From contig DASYBU010000044.1 of assembly GCA_036500605.1 (NCBI GenBank), positions 124,001-188,000 of the forward strand: a stretch of 64,000 bases of DNA, given 5' to 3'. The position numbers and the translations under genes are program-made. Each line of letters begins with the position of its first letter. Within the stretch, counting starts at the first letter, position 1. The DNA is from JAFALK01 sp036500605. GTDB taxonomy: Bacteria > Pseudomonadota > Gammaproteobacteria > Burkholderiales > Burkholderiaceae_C. The notes under the pieces were generated by a model. The model saw nothing but the letters and a program-made list of their open reading frames with translations. It was not told the origin of the DNA and did no database searches. Positions 27,311 to 35,337 of the stretch are shown one piece after another.

Positions 27311-28189
27311 TCAGGTCCAGTAGACGACGATGTACAGGCCCAGCCAGACCACGTCCACAAAGTGCCAGTACCAGGCCGCGCCTTCAAAGCCGAAGTGATG
27401 CTCCGGCGTGAAGTGGCCTTTCATCAGGCGCAGCGTGATGAACAGCAGCATCAGCATGCCGACGAACACGTGGAAGCCGTGGAAGCCGGTCAGCATGAAG
27501 AAGGTGGAACCATAGATGCCCGAGCTGAGCTTGAGGTTCAGTTCCGTGTAGGCATGGTGGTACTCGAAGATCTGGAAACCCAGGAAGGTCACGCCGAGCA
27601 GCACCGTGACCCACATGAAGCCGATGGTCCTGGCGCGGTGGCCAGCCAGCAGGGCGTGGTGGGCGATCGTCAGCGTCACGCCCGAGGTCAGCAGCAGCGC
27701 CGTGTTGATCGTGGGAATGGGCCACGGGCCCATCGTGGCGAAGGGTTCGACCACATTGGCCGGCGAAGCCGTGATGCCGGCTGCGACGCTGGGCCACAGG
27801 CCCTTGAAGTCGGGCCAGAGGATGGCGAAGTCAAGGCTGCCGAGGTTGGGCACGGCGTGCACGCGAGCCCAGAACAGCGCACCGAAGAAGGCGCTGAAGA
27901 ACATCACCTCGGAGAAGATGAACCAACCCATGCTCCAGCGGAAGGACATGTCGATCCGCTCGCTGTACTGGCCGCCCTCGCTCTCGCCGATCGCCTGGCC
28001 GAACCACTGGCGCAGCACGACGAACAGCCACAGCAGGCCGCCGAGCACCAGGAACTTGGCCCAGTCAGCGCCGTTGATCCACTGGGAAGCCCCGAAGATG
28101 ACCAACAACAGGCCGAAAGCGGCCATCACCGGATGCCGCGAAGGCGCCGGGATGAAGTAGTAAGGGGTCTTGCCCGTCGATGCCGACAT
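27311..28189 (-). CDS. ctaE: Cytochrome c oxidase subunit III
   Basis: The 292-residue protein has seven membrane helices and subunit III landmarks: RWSMGWFIFSEVMFFSAFFGALFWAR near residue 85 with the conserved glutamate, EYHHAYTELNLKLSSGIYGSTFF, and GFHGFHVFVGMLMLL. It ends HFVDVVWLGLYIVVYW, the usual C-terminus. It stabilises proton pumping in the aa3 oxidase. It is the last structural gene of the ctaC-ctaD-ctaG-ctaE operon and abuts the terminator. Confidence 0.97.
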   Translation of the reverse strand: MSASTGKTPYYFIPAPSRHPVMAAFGLLLVIFGASQWINGADWAKFLVLGGLLWLFVVLRQWFGQAIGESEGGQYSERIDMSFRWSMGWFIFSEVMFFSAFFGALFWARVHAVPNLGSLDFAILWPDFKGLWPSVAAGITASPANVVEPFATMGPWPIPTINTALLLTSGVTLTIAHHALLAGHRARTIGFMWVTVLLGVTFLGFQIFEYHHAYTELNLKLSSGIYGSTFFMLTGFHGFHVFVGMLMLLFITLRLMKGHFTPEHHFGFEGAAWYWHFVDVVWLGLYIVVYWT

Positions 28190-28208
28190 GTCTCTCTCCT
28201 CTTTACCT

Positions 28209-28466
28209 TTAGCTTGCTGCCACGCCGCTGCCGATCACATATTGGACCAGCAGCACGAGCACCAGCACAAACAATAGCGCTCCGATGACGCCGGCGATGA
28301 TCACATGCACCGGGTTCAGTTGGGCGACGTCTTTCTCATAATCCTTGCCACGGCGCACGCCGAAGAAGCTCCAGGCCACGGCGCGCATCGTCTGCAAAAA
28401 GGACACCGGCCGCGAGGCAGCTTCGCGCAGATCCTTGCCTGCATCGTGCTCGGGCTTGTCGCTCAC
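28209..28466 (-). CDS. DUF2970 single-pass membrane protein
   Basis: This 85-residue protein has a soluble N-terminus with a conserved block (MRAVAWSFFGVRRGKDYEKD) and one C-terminal membrane helix (VIIAGVIGALLFVLVLVLLV). That arrangement is the DUF2970 family, which occurs between ctaG and ctaE in Burkholderiales. Its function is unknown; an oxidase-assembly or subunit role is inferred from conserved context. Its start overlaps the ctaG stop by four bases. Confidence 0.85.
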   Translation of the reverse strand: MSDKPEHDAGKDLREAASRPVSFLQTMRAVAWSFFGVRRGKDYEKDVAQLNPVHVIIAGVIGALLFVLVLVLLVQYVIGSGVAAS

Positions 28467-29062
28467 AGCTTCACCTCAGACTTCGGAGCCTGGGCCTGCT
28501 TGATCTGCTTGCCCGCCACTTCGAAGAAGGTGTACGACAAGGTGATGGTCTTCACATCCTTGGGCAGCTTGCTGTCCACATAGAACACCACCGGCCATTG
28601 CTTGGATTCACCGGGCGCCAGCGTGTACTCGTTGAAGCAGAAGCACTCGATCTTGTTGAAATGGCTCTGCGCCTGCTGAGGCGCGTAGCTCGGGATCGCC
28701 TGGGCGGCCATCGTGCGCGGCTGCACATTGCGGAACTCGTACATCACCGTTGTCAGCTCGCCGGGGTGCACGGTCAGATGCCGGACCGCAGGCTTGAAGG
28801 TCCAGGGGCCTTGCGCGTTCGCGTCGAATTCGACCTCGATCGTGCGGCTCATGTCGACCTGCATGTTGGCGACCTTCTCCCGGCGCTCGGTCAGCGAGAG
28901 CACGTTGATGCCCAGCGCATTGCAGACCGACCGGTAGAGCGGCACCATCGCGTAGCCAAAGCCGGTCATCAGTGCCACCACCACCACGAGCTTGCCCGCC
29001 ATTTGCAGGTTGTCCCGTTGCAGGGCGGCTTGCAGTGACCAGCGCGGCTTGTTGTCGTTCAT
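28463..29062 (-). CDS. ctaG: Cytochrome c oxidase assembly protein CtaG/COX11
   Basis: The 199-residue protein has one N-terminal membrane helix (LVVVVALMTGFGYAMVPLY) followed by an immunoglobulin-like periplasmic domain. The copper-binding CFCF motif is seen in FNKIECFCFNEYTLAPGE near residue 135. COX11 inserts copper into the CuB centre of subunit I. It lies 10 bases downstream of the small assembly protein gene. Confidence 0.95.
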   Translation of the reverse strand: MNDNKPRWSLQAALQRDNLQMAGKLVVVVALMTGFGYAMVPLYRSVCNALGINVLSLTERREKVANMQVDMSRTIEVEFDANAQGPWTFKPAVRHLTVHPGELTTVMYEFRNVQPRTMAAQAIPSYAPQQAQSHFNKIECFCFNEYTLAPGESKQWPVVFYVDSKLPKDVKTITLSYTFFEVAGKQIKQAQAPKSEVKL

Positions 29063-29072
29063 GACTTCAACT

Positions 29073-29195
29073 TCAGAACCCGAACAGTGCGGCCTTGGCC
29101 ATGAAGCCGATGAAGAAGACGATGGCGATGCTGGCCAGGATCAGACCGAGCCGCTTGTTCGCCTTCGCCTGTTCTTCCTTCTTGTCCATCATCAT
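29073..29195 (-). CDS. Cytochrome oxidase small assembly protein (40 residues)
   Basis: Translating the gap between ctaD and ctaG gives a 40-residue protein: MMMDKKEEQAKANKRLGL, then a single membrane helix (LILASIAIVFFIGFMAKAAL) and a short FGF tail. Small one-helix proteins of this sort sit between ctaD and ctaG in many Burkholderiales and are annotated as oxidase small assembly proteins. The gene opens with three consecutive ATG codons (29195-29187). The first shares a base with the ctaD stop (TGATG), so its translation is probably coupled to ctaD. Confidence 0.85.
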   Translation of the reverse strand: MMMDKKEEQAKANKRLGLILASIAIVFFIGFMAKAALFGF

Positions 29196-30847
29196 CAGCC
29201 AATCACCTTGTTGGCCGCAGCGTTCAGCTTGGGCGGCTCTTCAAAGGTGTGGAACGGAGCCGGCGAAGGCAGTTCCCATTCCAGGCCTTCGGCACCGGCG
29301 CCGTCCGGATCGTTCCAGGGACGTTGCGGAGCCTTGACGCCCTTGCCGCGCATCACCGGAATGACCACGAAGAGGAAGAAGTAGACCTGGGCCAGACCGA
29401 AGGCGAAGGCACCGATCGACGCGACCATGTTGAAGTCGGTGAACTGGGCCGGATAGTCGGCGTAGCGTCGCGGCATGCCGGCCAGACCCAGGAAGTGCAT
29501 CGGGAAGAAGGTCACGTTGAAGGCGATCAGCGACCACCAGAAGTGGATCTTGCCGCGCAGCTCGCTGTACATGACACCGGTCCACTTCGGGCTCCAGTAG
29601 TAGAAGCCGGCGAACAGGCCGTAGAGCGAACCAGCCACCAGCACGTAGTGGAAGTGGGCGACGACGTAATACGTGTCCTGCAGCTGGATGTCCACCGGCG
29701 CCATCGCGAGGATCAGGCCGGTGAAGCCGCCCATCGTGAACACGAAGATGAAGCCGACCGCGAACAGCATCGGGGTTTCAAACGTCATCGAGCCGCGCCA
29801 CATGGTGGCCAGCCAGTTGAAGATCTTCACGCCCGTGGGCACGGCGATCAGCATGGTGGCGTACATGAAGAACAGCTGGCCCGTCACCGGCATGCCGGTG
29901 GCGAACATGTGGTGGGCCCACACGATGAAGGACAGGATCGCGATCGAGGCCGTGGCGTAAACCATTGAGGCGTAGCCGAACAGGCGCTTGCGGGCAAAGG
30001 CCGGCACGACCTGGCTGATGATGCCGAAGGCCGGCAAGATCATGATGTAGACCTCGGGGTGGCCGAAGAACCAGAAGATGTGCTGGTACATGACCGGGTC
30101 GCCGCCGCCTTGCGCGGTGAAGAAGCTGGTGCCGAAATGACGGTCCGTCAGCGTCATGGTGATCGCACCGGCCAGCACGGGCATCACGGCGATCAGCAGG
30201 TAGGCGGTGATCAGCCAGGTCCAGCAGAACATCGGCATCTTCATCAGCGTCATGCCGGGAGCGCGCATGTTCAGGATGGTGACGATGATGTTGATCGAAC
30301 CCATGATCGACGAGGCGCCCATCAAGTGCATCGCGAAGATGCCGCCGTCCATCGACGGGCCCATCTGCAGCGTCAGCGGCGCGTAGAGCGTCCAGCCCGC
30401 AGCGGGAGCGCCGCCGGGCATGAAGAAGCTGCCCACCAGCATCAGCGCGGCCGGGATCAGCAGCCAGAAGCTGAAGTTGTTCATGCGCGCGAAGGCCATG
30501 TCGCCGGCGCCCACCTGCATCGGGATCATCCAGTTCGCGAAGCCCACGAAGGCCGGCATGATCGCGCCGAACACCATGATCAGACCGTGCATGGTCGTGA
30601 ACTGGTTGAACATCTCGGGGTTGAAGAACTGCAGGCCGGGCTCGAACAGCTCGGCGCGGATGCACATCGCCAGGACGCCGCCGATCATCAACATCGTGAA
30701 GGAGAACAGCAGATACAGCGTGCCGATGTCCTTGTGGTTGGTGGCGAACACCCAGCGGCGCCAACCGGTCGGCGCGTGGTGGTCATGGTGGTCATCATGG
30801 GCGTGGCCATGACCGTCGTGACCGTGGGGGTCAATCACTGCACTCAT
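29195..30847 (-). CDS. ctaD: Cytochrome c oxidase subunit I
   Basis: The 550-residue protein is a canonical aa3 heme-copper oxidase subunit I with twelve helices. HPEVYIMILPAFGIIS contains the CuB His cross-linked to Tyr, WAHHMFATGMP carries two further CuB histidines, and YYVVAHFHYVLVAGSLYG carries the heme ligands. A His-rich N-terminal tail (about residues 8-26, with HDGHGHAHDDHHDHHAP) precedes the first helix and might bind metal, which is inference. It reduces oxygen and pumps protons in the inner membrane. It lies 35 bases downstream of ctaC. Confidence 0.98.
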   Translation of the reverse strand: MSAVIDPHGHDGHGHAHDDHHDHHAPTGWRRWVFATNHKDIGTLYLLFSFTMLMIGGVLAMCIRAELFEPGLQFFNPEMFNQFTTMHGLIMVFGAIMPAFVGFANWMIPMQVGAGDMAFARMNNFSFWLLIPAALMLVGSFFMPGGAPAAGWTLYAPLTLQMGPSMDGGIFAMHLMGASSIMGSINIIVTILNMRAPGMTLMKMPMFCWTWLITAYLLIAVMPVLAGAITMTLTDRHFGTSFFTAQGGGDPVMYQHIFWFFGHPEVYIMILPAFGIISQVVPAFARKRLFGYASMVYATASIAILSFIVWAHHMFATGMPVTGQLFFMYATMLIAVPTGVKIFNWLATMWRGSMTFETPMLFAVGFIFVFTMGGFTGLILAMAPVDIQLQDTYYVVAHFHYVLVAGSLYGLFAGFYYWSPKWTGVMYSELRGKIHFWWSLIAFNVTFFPMHFLGLAGMPRRYADYPAQFTDFNMVASIGAFAFGLAQVYFFLFVVIPVMRGKGVKAPQRPWNDPDGAGAEGLEWELPSPAPFHTFEEPPKLNAAANKVIG

Positions 30848-30882
30848 CTCGATTCCTTTGATCTTGCGTGATGTTCAGAACA

Positions 30883-32070
30883 TCACTTGGCGCGAGCGGC
30901 CACGATTTCAGACGGCTGAACCAGCTGACCCGTGTGGTTGGACCAGTTGTTCTTCGTGTAGGTGATGACGGCGGCAATGTCGGTGTCGCCAAGCGCTGCC
31001 CACGAAGGCATGCCCTTGTCCACACGACCATGCAGCACGGTCAGGATCTGATCCAGATGGTTGTCCGACAGCACGACCGCAGAGCCATCCAGTGGCTTGA
31101 TCGGGCCGGCGCCCTTGCCGTCGGGGCGGTGGCAGACCGCGCAGTTCGAGGCATAGACCTTCTCGCCGCGGGCGATCAGCGCCGGCAGCTCCCAGACCTT
31201 GTTCGGATCATCGGCCTTGGCCGCGATTTCCTTCTTCTTGCCATCGACCCAGGCTGAGTAATCAGCCAGCGACAGCACCTTGACCTGGATCGGCATGTAG
31301 GCGTGTTCCTTGCCGCACAGCTCGACGCACTGGCCGTAGTACAGGCCGACCTTCTCGGCCTTGAACCAGGTGTCGCGCACGAAGCCGGGAATCGCATCCT
31401 GCTTGACGCCGAAAGCCGGCACGCCCCAGGAGTGGATCACGTCGGCCGCCGTGGTGATGATGCGGACCTTCTTGCCGACCGGCACCACCAGCGGGTTGTC
31501 GACCTTGAGCAGGTAATCATCACCGGTGGGCTTGCCTGCGTCAGACGCTTCGCGCTGGGCGACGTCGAGCGTGGAGAGGAAACCGATGCCCTCGCCCTCG
31601 CCCTTCACGTAGTCGTAACCCCATTTCCACTGGTAGCCGGTGACCTTGACGGTCAGGTCGGCGTTGGTGGTGTCCTTCATGGCGACCACCACCTTCGTGG
31701 CCGGCAGGGCCATGAAGATCACGATCACGAAGGGGATGATGGTCCAGGCGATTTCGACGCCGACGCTCTCGTGGAACTTGGCCGGCACCGCGCCCTTGGA
31801 CTTGCGGTGCTTGAAGATCGAATAGAACATCACGCCGAACACGGCGATGAAAATCACCAGGCAGATGATCAGCATGAAGTTATGCAGCCACATCTGATCC
31901 TGCGCGATCCGGGTGACCGGCGGCTGCAGATCCAGCTCGTTGACCGCCGGACCTCCCGGCAGATCGTTGACGGCCATCGCCACCTGAGCCGACAGAGCCA
32001 AAGCTGCTGTCATCGCCCAGCGACAAAAGCCGCTGGCACGCCCGTGCACTCCTGCGTTCATCATCATCAT
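30883..32070 (-). CDS. ctaC: Cytochrome c oxidase subunit II with fused cytochrome c domain
   Basis: The 395-residue protein has a signal peptide (about residues 1-32), two membrane helices, and the CuA domain with YYGQCVELCGKEHAYMPIQV. The C-terminal extension carries the heme c motif CAVCH in ASNCAVCHRPDGKGAGPIKPL and an axial Met in KGMPSWAALGDTD. This is a caa3-style fusion. The gene opens with four consecutive ATG codons (32070-32059). The first is chosen because a GAGAAG ribosome-binding site lies about 8 bases upstream. It heads the ctaC-ctaD-small protein-ctaG-DUF2970-ctaE operon. Confidence 0.96.
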   Translation of the reverse strand: MMMMNAGVHGRASGFCRWAMTAALALSAQVAMAVNDLPGGPAVNELDLQPPVTRIAQDQMWLHNFMLIICLVIFIAVFGVMFYSIFKHRKSKGAVPAKFHESVGVEIAWTIIPFVIVIFMALPATKVVVAMKDTTNADLTVKVTGYQWKWGYDYVKGEGEGIGFLSTLDVAQREASDAGKPTGDDYLLKVDNPLVVPVGKKVRIITTAADVIHSWGVPAFGVKQDAIPGFVRDTWFKAEKVGLYYGQCVELCGKEHAYMPIQVKVLSLADYSAWVDGKKKEIAAKADDPNKVWELPALIARGEKVYASNCAVCHRPDGKGAGPIKPLDGSAVVLSDNHLDQILTVLHGRVDKGMPSWAALGDTDIAAVITYTKNNWSNHTGQLVQPSEIVAARAK

Positions 32071-32331
32071 GGTTGTCACTTCTCGTTCATATTCAACCGT
32101 TGACGCGTGCGGCAGCGCGTTTGCGTACTGCCTTCCGCACCCATCATTCGCATCTTGCCGACGGACTCCTGGACGCTCCAACCCAGGCCGGCCTCTCCGG
32201 CTTCGCTCATGAAGCGCGGCGCGGAAAAGCCAATCGGCGGCGGATTTTAGCCCAGGCCCCTAGGCCGACTGTGGTCTTTGCCCCCCGTGTTTCCTCTCGC
32301 ATTCCCTGAGACAAAAGGACTCAAGGCGTGC
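32071..32331. other. 261-bp intergenic region upstream of ctaC
   Basis: This spacer must hold the ctaC promoter on the minus strand, but no convincing -35/-10 pair was found. It contains GCCCCTAGGCCGACT at 32256-32270, a one-base variant of the element upstream of ychF, followed by CCCCCCGTG. No open frame here looks like a gene. Confidence 0.6.
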
Positions 32332-33231
32332 TCAAGGCTTCTTGAGCATCTCACGCATCTGGTCCAGGGAGACCTCGGTCTGTGCCTGCACGCGCAGTTT
32401 GGGTTGCGGTTTGAAGGCATGGCCCTGAACCAGTTCGAGGGTCAGCTTGATGCGCCCGTCCGCATCGCGCAGCTCGTTGAGCGCGTCCAGATAAGCGGCC
32501 CGCCATTGGCGACCGCGCAGACCCGGGAAGCGCTGAGGCGAGAGATTGCCACCGAGTGCGCGCAGATCGCGCAACAGCTTCTCGGGCTCACTCCAGGTCA
32601 GGGTGATGCGGTCCTGGTCCATCACGGGATCGGCGAAACCGGCGTTGACGAGCAGGTCGCCCACATCGTGCATGTCCCACCATTCGGGGCCGGCTGCACC
32701 CCAGCCGTGGCGCACATGCAGGGCGCGCAGTTCGGCAAAGCTGTCGGGGCCAAGGCAGGAGAACATCACAAAGCCGTCGACGGCCAGTGCCTTGTGCCAC
32801 TGGGCCACGAGGCCCGGCGCATCAACTTGCGCATGCAGCTCCATGTTCGACCACACCAGTTGCGCCTGGCCCGGTGATACCTCGGCAGGCGCGACTACCG
32901 GCACGGCGGCTCGACCCGCCAGGCGTTGCAACAAGCCACGTGCGTGTTGCGCACGGCTGCGTTCGGCGCCTTCGGGCAAGGGCTCCACGCAAACCTGCTC
33001 GGCCTTGGGGTACACCTCGGCCAGGGCCGCGCCGCTCGCACCCAGGAAGGCCGACCATTGCAAGACCTTCGCCGGCTGCAGCTTGATGATCGCCAGCCGC
33101 TCGGCCATGCGCGTCGCCACTTCGGCATGCAACCACGGTGGCGTCGTGGCTCGGCACAAGCGCTGCGTCTGGTGGCTGAGGGCTTGCGGGGCGATGTCCT
33201 GCGGGCGGGGTGCGGTCGAAGTGTTGTTCAT
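32332..33231 (-). CDS. bioC: BioC-like methyltransferase (malonyl-ACP O-methyltransferase family)
   Basis: The 299-residue product resembles BioC in its second half: QLVWSNMELHAQVDAPGLVAQWHKALAVDGFVMFSCLGPDSFAEL, the post-motif region that follows SAM motif I in that family. BioC methylates malonyl-ACP to start pimelate synthesis for biotin. However, the motif I region reads KVLQWSAFLGASGAAL and lacks the usual D-x-G-x-G-x-G core, so SAM binding may be altered or lost. The ATG at 33231 gives the family start. It is divergent from comF with 24 bases between starts, a common betaproteobacterial arrangement. A BioC role is likely by context but not certain. Confidence 0.72.
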   Translation of the reverse strand: MNNTSTAPRPQDIAPQALSHQTQRLCRATTPPWLHAEVATRMAERLAIIKLQPAKVLQWSAFLGASGAALAEVYPKAEQVCVEPLPEGAERSRAQHARGLLQRLAGRAAVPVVAPAEVSPGQAQLVWSNMELHAQVDAPGLVAQWHKALAVDGFVMFSCLGPDSFAELRALHVRHGWGAAGPEWWDMHDVGDLLVNAGFADPVMDQDRITLTWSEPEKLLRDLRALGGNLSPQRFPGLRGRQWRAAYLDALNELRDADGRIKLTLELVQGHAFKPQPKLRVQAQTEVSLDQMREMLKKP

Positions 33232-33243
33232 GCGGCCCGGCAG

Positions 33244-33256
33244 TATATTGAGCCGA
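33244..33256 (+). promoter_or_regulatory. Candidate comF promoter -10 box, possibly leaderless transcript
   Basis: TATATT at 33244-33249 ends six bases before the comF ATG at 33256, with no Shine-Dalgarno sequence between them. The predicted transcription start falls on the start codon, as at lysS. Confidence 0.4.
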
Positions 33257-33990
33257 TGGTTCCGGCAGTTCGAGTCACCAGCAAGTCCACAGCCAGGCTG
33301 CGGCTGTTGCGGCTGTTGCCGGGGCAATGCGCGATCTGTCGGGCCTGGGGACGAGCCCGGCTTTGTACCGCTTGTCTTGAGCGTTATGCCGTCATGCGTC
33401 CGCGATGCATCTGTTGTGGACTGGCACTGGCTTCAGCCGGATTGAGCCGCTGCGGCCCGTGCACCTTGCATCCGCCACCGCTGGACCGCACGCTCGCAGC
33501 ACTGGACTACGCCTTCCCTTGGGATGGCTTGCTCCAACGCTTCAAGTTCCAGCAGGCGATCGAGTTGCGCGGCGTCCTGGCCGCACGCCTGCGGCCTCTC
33601 ATCGACGAGGATCTGCCAGACCTGCTGCTGCCCGTGCCGATCACCGCGCAGCGTCTGCGCGAGCGGGGCTACAACCAGAGCCATCTTCTGGCCCGATATC
33701 TGGCTCGAGATCTGGCCAGGCCCTGGCGCCTCCCCTGCCCCGACAATCTGCTGCTGAAGGTGCGCGATGGCGAACACCAGGCCCGACTTCCCCTGGCCGA
33801 GCGCGCCGACAATGTGCGCGGCGTGTTTGCCGTCGAACCTCGGCGTTTGACCGAACTGAAGGGACGGCATGTGGCCATCGTTGACGACGTCATGACCAGC
33901 GGCACCACGCTCTATGAAATTGCTCGCGTTCTGCGTGCGGCCGGCGCCACACGGGTGCAGGCTTGGGTGATCGCCCGCACACCCGAGTGA
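33256..33990 (+). CDS. comF: ComF family phosphoribosyltransferase-like protein
   Basis: The 244-residue protein has an N-terminal zinc-ribbon with four cysteine pairs (CAIC, CTAC, CICC, CGPC in the first 70 residues) and a C-terminal type I phosphoribosyltransferase fold with the PRPP loop HVAIVDDVMTSGTTLYEI near residue 210. ComF proteins are needed for DNA uptake in naturally competent bacteria, probably acting on incoming single strands in the cytoplasm. The start at 33256 begins MVPAVRVTSKST. It is followed 16 bases later by trmL. Confidence 0.9.
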   Translation: MVPAVRVTSKSTARLRLLRLLPGQCAICRAWGRARLCTACLERYAVMRPRCICCGLALASAGLSRCGPCTLHPPPLDRTLAALDYAFPWDGLLQRFKFQQAIELRGVLAARLRPLIDEDLPDLLLPVPITAQRLRERGYNQSHLLARYLARDLARPWRLPCPDNLLLKVRDGEHQARLPLAERADNVRGVFAVEPRRLTELKGRHVAIVDDVMTSGTTLYEIARVLRAAGATRVQAWVIARTPE

Positions 33991-34006
33991 CAGACAATGC
34001 GGCGCC

Positions 34007-34480
34007 ATGTTCCATATCGTCCTCGTCCATCCCGAAATCCCGCCCAACACCGGCAATGTGATCCGGCTCGCGGCCAACACGGGATGCAGCCTGCATCTGA
34101 TCGAGCCCTTGGGCTTCTCGATGGAAGACAAGCTGCTGCAACGCGCGGGGCTCGACTATCACGAGTACGCTCCCTTGAAGCGTTATGCCGACTGGGCCAC
34201 CTTCATGTCGGAAGCCCAGCCCGAAGCCTCGCGCATGTTTGCCTTCACGACACGCGGCAGCCACCTGCTGGGCGAGCAAACCTGGCAAGCCGGTGACTGG
34301 CTCGTGTTCGGTTCCGAGACCGCCGGACTGCCGCCCGCGCTGCGCGATGGCTTCTTCCCCGAAAACCAGCGCGTGCGCCTGCCGATGCGTGAGGGCCAGC
34401 GCAGCCTGAACTTGAGCAATGCTGTGGCCGTGGCGGTCTTCGATGCCTGGCGGCAGAACCACTATCAGGAAGGGCAGTGA
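34007..34480 (+). CDS. trmL: tRNA (cytidine(34)-2'-O)-methyltransferase TrmL
   Basis: This 157-residue SPOUT methyltransferase has motif 1 in HPEIPPNTGNVIRLAANTGC, motif 2 in VFGSETAGLPPALRDGF and motif 3 in RSLNLSNAVAVAVFDAWRQ, which together form the trefoil knot. It methylates the wobble ribose of tRNA-Leu isoacceptors. Length matches the family. A GACAAT box ends 8 bases before the ATG, so a separate short-leader transcript is possible in addition to read-through from comF. Confidence 0.95.
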   Translation: MFHIVLVHPEIPPNTGNVIRLAANTGCSLHLIEPLGFSMEDKLLQRAGLDYHEYAPLKRYADWATFMSEAQPEASRMFAFTTRGSHLLGEQTWQAGDWLVFGSETAGLPPALRDGFFPENQRVRLPMREGQRSLNLSNAVAVAVFDAWRQNHYQEGQ

Positions 34481-34507
34481 TGCCGAATGCCCGGGCACGA
34501 TTCAACT

Positions 34508-34536
34508 TTGCCAACCGAATTGTGACTGCCTAGGAT
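34508..34536 (+). promoter_or_regulatory. Sigma70-type promoter upstream of the TPR gene
   Basis: TTGCCA (34508-34513, 5/6) and TAGGAT (34531-34536, 4/6) are separated by 17 bases. Transcription would start near 34543, leaving a 27-base leader before the ATG at 34570. Confidence 0.5.
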
Positions 34537-34569
34537 GCGGCTCACTTCCAGCCATTCCAGGTTCATCTG

Positions 34570-35325
34570 ATGCGCAAACACGCCACCGTCGCCCTGCTCC
34601 TGAGCCTGCAAGCAGGACTTCTGCCGTTGGCGGTCTTCGCGTCCGGCGACACGCCACCCACCTCCTCGGCCGCCAAGGACGAAGATGAAAAGTACATGGC
34701 GCAATTGGCCGAGGCGGACCAGCTGATTCGGGCCAAGCAACCTGCTGAGGCGATTGCCAAGACGCTGGACCCGGTGATTGCTCACTATGAAGCGAGCTAT
34801 GCAAACAGCCCGAAAAAGATCTATTGCAGCCGCAGCCCCGAAGAGGCCCTGATGTACATGATGGCGAGCGCCGTCGCCAAGCAGTCGGCGCTCGCACTGG
34901 GTTCGACCTGGGCCGATGCTTATCACATGAAGAGCTACGCCCTGATCGAGCTGGGGGCGGTGGTCGCGGCGCGCGATGCGCTTTTGAAGGCGGTCGCGCT
35001 GTCGCCGCAGAACGCCCTGTATCTCGGCGAGTTGGGCTATACGTACCAAGCCGACAAGTCTTGGGAACTCGCGCTGGAGACCTTCAAACGGGCCGAGCAG
35101 GCCGCTCATTTGTCGCCCAAGGATCAGCGAATCAGCGAGGAGACGCGAGCCTTGCGCGGGGAAGGCTATGTCCTCGTGGAGCTCGGCCAGCTCGACGAGG
35201 CCGCTGTGGCCTACAGGAAGGCGCTCACGCTGAATCCCGATGATCGACAGTCCAAGGCGGAGCTCGGCTACATCGATTCGCTCAAAGCGAAACGCGCCGC
35301 AGCAGACGCGCCTGCTGCTCGTTGA
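34570..35325 (+). CDS. Exported tetratricopeptide-repeat protein
   Basis: The 251-residue product has a signal peptide (MRKHATVALLLSLQAGLLPL, cleavage likely after VFASG) and at least three TPR-like units in its second half, such as YLGELGYTYQADKSWELALE and GYVLVELGQLDEAAVAYRKA. It is probably periplasmic and mediates protein-protein contacts. Function is unknown. It converges with the PEP-CTERM gene with 12 bases between the stops, and has its own promoter candidate. Confidence 0.78.
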   Translation: MRKHATVALLLSLQAGLLPLAVFASGDTPPTSSAAKDEDEKYMAQLAEADQLIRAKQPAEAIAKTLDPVIAHYEASYANSPKKIYCSRSPEEALMYMMASAVAKQSALALGSTWADAYHMKSYALIELGAVVAARDALLKAVALSPQNALYLGELGYTYQADKSWELALETFKRAEQAAHLSPKDQRISEETRALRGEGYVLVELGQLDEAAVAYRKALTLNPDDRQSKAELGYIDSLKAKRAAADAPAAR

Positions 35326-35337
35326 AATGCGAGAGAC

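Noticed and set aside
32073..32309. A 78-codon frame upstream of ctaC as a small gene.
   Set aside because: No recognisable motif, no ribosome-binding site, and it spans an element that looks like a dispersed non-coding repeat.
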